From Massiliimalia massiliensis (lineage in GTDB: Bacteria > Bacillota > Clostridia > Oscillospirales > Ruminococcaceae), in assembly GCF_900155615.1 (NCBI RefSeq), contig NZ_FUHT01000002.1, forward strand, positions 496,001-560,000: a stretch of DNA of 64,000 nucleotides. Direction: 5' to 3'. Shown here in pieces: positions 59,627-64,000 of this stretch. Every line of letters starts with the position of its first letter. The stretch's first letter is position 1. The position numbers were made by a program, and so were the translations under genes. The notes beneath the pieces were generated by a model. The model searched no databases. It saw only the letters and a program-made list of their open reading frames with translations, and was not told where the DNA came from.

Positions 59627-61117
59627 TTATTTGACTGCAAACCGGATAACATGGAAGGATAGCTTCGGCAAAGCCAGTTCAAAAATGTCTTTTTCTCCAG
59701 GCTCTGTCTTTTCCTGTCTCGGAACCACATTGCAGTCCTCTGCAATGCTGTTAAAGGTCATCAAATTATTTCCATCCATTACCATATGCTCTACCATCTC
59801 CAGCTTTCCAAAGGAACGCAGGTCGATTTCAACCGGCATTGCCTCGCTCTGATGGATATTCAGACAGAACAGGTTTACCATACCATTTTCCTGGTCGTAA
59901 ACAGCGGTAGTTGAGACAACCGGCGCATCCCCATAGCGGGTTTCCACTGTCGGCGTAGTGTTGACTGGTTTTAATACAGTTCCTCTTCCATAGGTTGACA
60001 GGTATTTAAACGGATAGAAGGTTGATTGCCGGATAGCCTTCCCGCCCTTTTCCGTAAAGATCGGCGCGATTACATTCACAAGCTGTGCCAGGCAAGCGAC
60101 CTTTACCCTGTCCGCATGGTTAATCAGCGTCATTCCCAGTCCGGCAAAAACCAGCGCGTCCAGCAGAGAATACTGATCCTCCAGGATATGCGGTGCATGC
60201 AGCCAATCATGCGGTTCCTGTTTGGCCTGATACCAGACATTCCACTCATCAAAGGAAATCATCATCCTTTTTTTGCTGCGTTTCACCGCCTTGACATAGT
60301 CGCAGGTGCTGGTGATAGTATTGATAAAATCATCCATGTCGATAAAGGAAGCCAGGAAGTCGAGGTCATTCCCTTCATTCTCATAATACCGATGCATGGA
60401 AAGATAATCGACGTGGTCATAAGCGTGTTCCAATACAACGCGATCCCATTCCGGATAGGTTTTCTGCAGTACCGTCGCGCTTCCGCAGGCTACCACCTCG
60501 ATGGAGTCATCAATCCACTTCATAATTTTGGCAGCCTCCACCGCCTTCTTTCCATAATCGTCAGCATCCAGATGGCAAATCTGCCACTCGCCGTCCATCT
60601 CGTTTCCCAGACACCACAGCTTGATATTATACGGGTCTTTATGCCCGTTTTTGATTCGCAGATCAGACCAATAGGTTCCGCCCGGATAGTTGCAGTACTC
60701 CAGCATTTCTCCGGCGTCCTTCGGCGTACCGGTTCCCAGGTTGACCGCACCCATAATTTCTGTTCCGGCCTTTTTGCTCCAGTCATAAAATTCATCAATC
60801 CCAAACTGGTTTGTTTCAATACTCTTCCAGGCAAGCTCCAGTCGAGTCGGACGGTTTTCCTTTGGCCCGATTCCATCCTTCCAGTCATATCCGGAAACAA
60901 AGTTCCCGCCCGGATAGCGAACGTGAGAAACGTTGAGTTCCCGAACCAGCTCGAGGACATCCTGCCGGAACCCATTCTGATCCGCCGCCGGATGCCCCGG
61001 TTCATAAATGCCCTCGTAGATCGCACGTCCTAAATGCTCCAGAAAAGAGCTGTAGAGCCTATCGTCAACCTCTGCAAGTGTAAAGTCTTTTTCAATATAA
61101 AGTTTCACCTTATCCAT
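59627..61117 (-). CDS. Alpha-L-arabinofuranosidase, GH51
   Basis: A 496-residue intracellular glycosidase releasing arabinose from arabino-oligosaccharides. The acid/base Glu is in WCLGNEMDGEW and the nucleophile Glu in ISFDEWNVWY; a C-terminal beta-sandwich (about 375-496) completes the family layout. No signal peptide. The start at 61117 has AAAGGATCGG upstream. It is monocistronic, with a promoter overlapped by an AraR-like repeat. No other arabinose genes are in the window. Confidence 0.94.
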   Translation of the reverse strand: MDKVKLYIEKDFTLAEVDDRLYSSFLEHLGRAIYEGIYEPGHPAADQNGFRQDVLELVRELNVSHVRYPGGNFVSGYDWKDGIGPKENRPTRLELAWKSIETNQFGIDEFYDWSKKAGTEIMGAVNLGTGTPKDAGEMLEYCNYPGGTYWSDLRIKNGHKDPYNIKLWCLGNEMDGEWQICHLDADDYGKKAVEAAKIMKWIDDSIEVVACGSATVLQKTYPEWDRVVLEHAYDHVDYLSMHRYYENEGNDLDFLASFIDMDDFINTITSTCDYVKAVKRSKKRMMISFDEWNVWYQAKQEPHDWLHAPHILEDQYSLLDALVFAGLGMTLINHADRVKVACLAQLVNVIAPIFTEKGGKAIRQSTFYPFKYLSTYGRGTVLKPVNTTPTVETRYGDAPVVSTTAVYDQENGMVNLFCLNIHQSEAMPVEIDLRSFGKLEMVEHMVMDGNNLMTFNSIAEDCNVVPRQEKTEPGEKDIFELALPKLSFHVIRFAVK

Positions 61118-61151
61118 TGCGCACCGATCCTTTCAACTTGTATCTGGTTGT

Positions 61152-61181
61152 ATTATAACAGATGTAAGTTGTAAATACAAC
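61152..61181 (-). promoter_or_regulatory. GH51 promoter with AraR/GntR-like operator
   Basis: On the minus strand TTGTAT (61180-61175), 17 bp, TATAAT (61157-61152). The inverted repeat GTTGTA-AA-TACAAC (61168-61181) covers the -35 box and resembles AraR operators of Firmicutes. It would mediate repression lifted by arabinose. Confidence 0.72.
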
Positions 61182-61213
61182 TGCTTTTTTAAAATATTTC
61201 TATTTATAACAAC

Positions 61214-61299
61214 ACCCACCAGGCAGAATCATACGTCTTCCAAAAACAGCAAGCCTTTCCGCTTGATTCATGGAGCAGTATATCTCATCCCCGGTGGGT
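61214..61299. repeat. Long-range inverted repeat in the intergenic region
   Basis: acccacc (61214-61220) and ggtgggt (61293-61299) enclose 72 bases that contain caagc/gcttg and gaatc/gattc arms sharing one base. It lies between the leftward gene at 61309 and the GH51 promoter and may be an unusual terminator or a structured RNA. Confidence 0.35.
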
Positions 61300-61308
61300 A
61301 TTTTGTTT

Positions 61309-62106
61309 CTATTCTTCCGGCGTCTGATTTAACAGGTTTGTTAAATATGTCACCTGATCCTCATACCGTTTCTGTGTTTTCTCTGATTCTGGCTTGGACA
61401 TATCCTCCAGTCTGCGCAGGACGATAAACAGGTCGTCACCCTGATCGCAAAGACTGCCTAAAGCAGGATCATCCTTCAGATAATACCGGTCGCCGTCAAT
61501 CCCGGCGTTATCAGAATACTGGGTGAGATCCTCGAATGCAAGCGTCTCATCCTGCTCCGTTAAAAAGTCATATGTTTTTTGATCCAATACAAAGATGGCA
61601 TCCTCACCCTGCGAAAGCGCTGCAGAAAACTTGACATACTGCGCCATATAGTAGTTCGGATCCTGCGACTCCGCGTTCTCATGGTCGATCTGGACATACA
61701 GGACACTGATGCTTTGCTCACCGTTTCCATCCGTGTCAACGGCATACTGGCTGGTTTTGTCAAATGCCGACTGTACAGCATCCATATCAAAATACTCCGC
61801 GGTTGCCACCATCATTTCAAAATCATACTTTTCCCTGGTAAGCATATCATGCAGAAAGAAAGAACCAATCGCTGCTGCAATCAAAACCCCGATTGTCACC
61901 CACTTATAATGGTACCAATAATTTGCTGCCTTTTGCTTCAAGGTTTTCGGCTTAATTTCCTCATGGGTGCGATGCTTTTTTGCATAGATCTTTTCCCTGT
62001 CCTCAGGCGACAGGCTGTTAATATACTGCATCTGCTTCCTCAAAGCCGCTTCCTGCCGCTTCTTCGCCTGCAGTTTTTCAAAATCAGTGCGTGGTTGATC
62101 AGCCAT
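61309..62106 (-). CDS. Single-pass membrane protein, unknown function
   Basis: A 265-residue protein that I do not recognise. A basic cytoplasmic N-terminus of about 65 residues (LQAKKRQEAALRKQ, then KKHRTHEE) precedes one membrane helix (about 72-90), and an acidic outer domain of about 170 residues follows. That domain has a mix of strands and helices with DALxxxSQGEDAIFVLDQ-like turns that recall small substrate-binding-like folds; this is a weak impression. The start is the ATG at 62106 after AGAAAGGA. It lies 66 bp downstream of lysS on the same strand. Confidence 0.75.
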   Translation of the reverse strand: MADQPRTDFEKLQAKKRQEAALRKQMQYINSLSPEDREKIYAKKHRTHEEIKPKTLKQKAANYWYHYKWVTIGVLIAAAIGSFFLHDMLTREKYDFEMMVATAEYFDMDAVQSAFDKTSQYAVDTDGNGEQSISVLYVQIDHENAESQDPNYYMAQYVKFSAALSQGEDAIFVLDQKTYDFLTEQDETLAFEDLTQYSDNAGIDGDRYYLKDDPALGSLCDQGDDLFIVLRRLEDMSKPESEKTQKRYEDQVTYLTNLLNQTPEE

Positions 62107-62171
62107 TTTACTTCTTCCTTTCTGATTAAAAACGGACACCAGCATACTGTGGTGTCCGAATTACAGCCATG

Positions 62172-63689
<1,518 letters not shown>

Positions 63690-63717
63690 TCAATTCTGCA
63701 CAACCGGTTCCGTAACT

Positions 63718-64000
63718 TTATTTGGAAATTTCCAGAATTTCATACTGGATCACGCCGGAAGGAACCTCCGCGTCAACTTTTTCCCCTACCTTATGTCCAA
63801 TGACTGCCTTTCCCACCGGAGACTCGTCGGAAATCTTTTTCTGAAGCGGCGACGCTTCTGTTGATCCTACAATTTTAAAGATATCCTCTTTTCCATTTTT
63901 CAGGCATTTCATCTTTACCGTACAGCCTACGGAGACAACATCTGTAGAAATGTCATCATCATTGACAACTACCACGTTTTTGAGCAAAGCCTCTACTTCG
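63718..64000 (-). CDS. greA: Transcription elongation factor GreA, C-terminal part (runs off the window)
   Basis: The last 93 or so residues of GreA, open to the window edge. The end of the coiled-coil domain (EVEALLKNVVVV) and the FKBP-like C-terminal domain (VSVGCTVKMK, STEASPLQKKISDESPVGKAVIGHKVGEKV) are clear. GreA rescues backtracked RNA polymerase. The N-terminal tips of the coiled coil and the start lie beyond position 64000. Confidence 0.93.
   Translation of the reverse strand, partial: EVEALLKNVVVVNDDDISTDVVSVGCTVKMKCLKNGKEDIFKIVGSTEASPLQKKISDESPVGKAVIGHKVGEKVDAEVPSGVIQYEILEISK

Noticed and set aside
60026-61033. Rightward open frame of 335 codons within the GH51 gene
   Set aside because: Antisense shadow of a gene with both catalytic glutamates in place.

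Overview
The window reads as chromosomal DNA from an anaerobic, mid-GC Gram-positive bacterium of the class Clostridia, probably a gut member of the Oscillospirales/Ruminococcaceae type. The basis is the family content ([FeFe]-hydrogenases of the monomeric ferredoxin-linked and sensory types, a single-chain PurL, Bce-type antibiotic resistance genes, CsoR/CopA, GH51), strong AGGAGG ribosome binding sites, GTG/TTG starts and T-tailed terminators. Genus assignment is inference only.

Positions 1-11.4 kb are an accessory region read almost entirely rightward: two OmpR-type two-component systems (144-1960, 5528-7407), an IS with a DDE transposase next to a TetR-like C-terminal remnant, a lipoprotein MsrA-MsrB fusion, a small secreted protein, and a lipoprotein/MBOAT acyltransferase/DHHW trio (7485-10610) that looks like an extracellular acyl-modification module. 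It ends at a glucokinase (ROK) gene reduced to its C-terminal third. Positions 11.45-15.85 kb are a small integrative element: promoter, long attenuator-like hairpin, RepA-like ATPase, ribbon-helix-helix protein and large serine recombinase. No relaxase is present.

From 15.9 kb the content is core-like. A hydrogenase cluster (15891-21076) places a group B-like [FeFe]-hydrogenase and a small thioredoxin-like protein divergently from a second small [2Fe-2S] protein, a sensory HydS-type hydrogenase with a PAS domain, and a PP2C-type phosphatase. A copper module follows: a promoter with a CsoR-type operator, CopA with a fused C-terminal CopZ domain, and CsoR. Purine and phosphate genes come next (tandem PPK2; NCS2 permease behind a guanine-type riboswitch; PurL), then MtaB, an HPr-like protein without the active histidine, TrmN6-type methyltransferase, RsmI, a third two-component system, and a nifS-nifU-mnmA operon behind a 32-bp perfect palindrome.

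The right third holds RNase HI, a thioesterase, a DUF4358 lipoprotein, a Ser/Thr-kinase-like protein, a 1434-residue hybrid sensor kinase, and a Bce-type resistance locus (48570-54086) whose GT51 gene and ABC operon have nearly superimposable promoters. After that come AIM24, a methyltransferase, tRNA-Arg(CCT), MATE, a CPBP-family protein missing its metal-binding histidines, TadA, GH51, a membrane protein, LysS and the C-terminal part of GreA at the edge.

The observations I rate highest are the matched Bce promoters that bring a peptidoglycan glycosyltransferase into the regulon, two genes with strong internal ribosome binding sites that predict dual products (MsrAB with/without lipoprotein signal; CopA/CopZ), the palindromic nifSU promoter, and the hydrogenase-sensor-phosphatase cluster.
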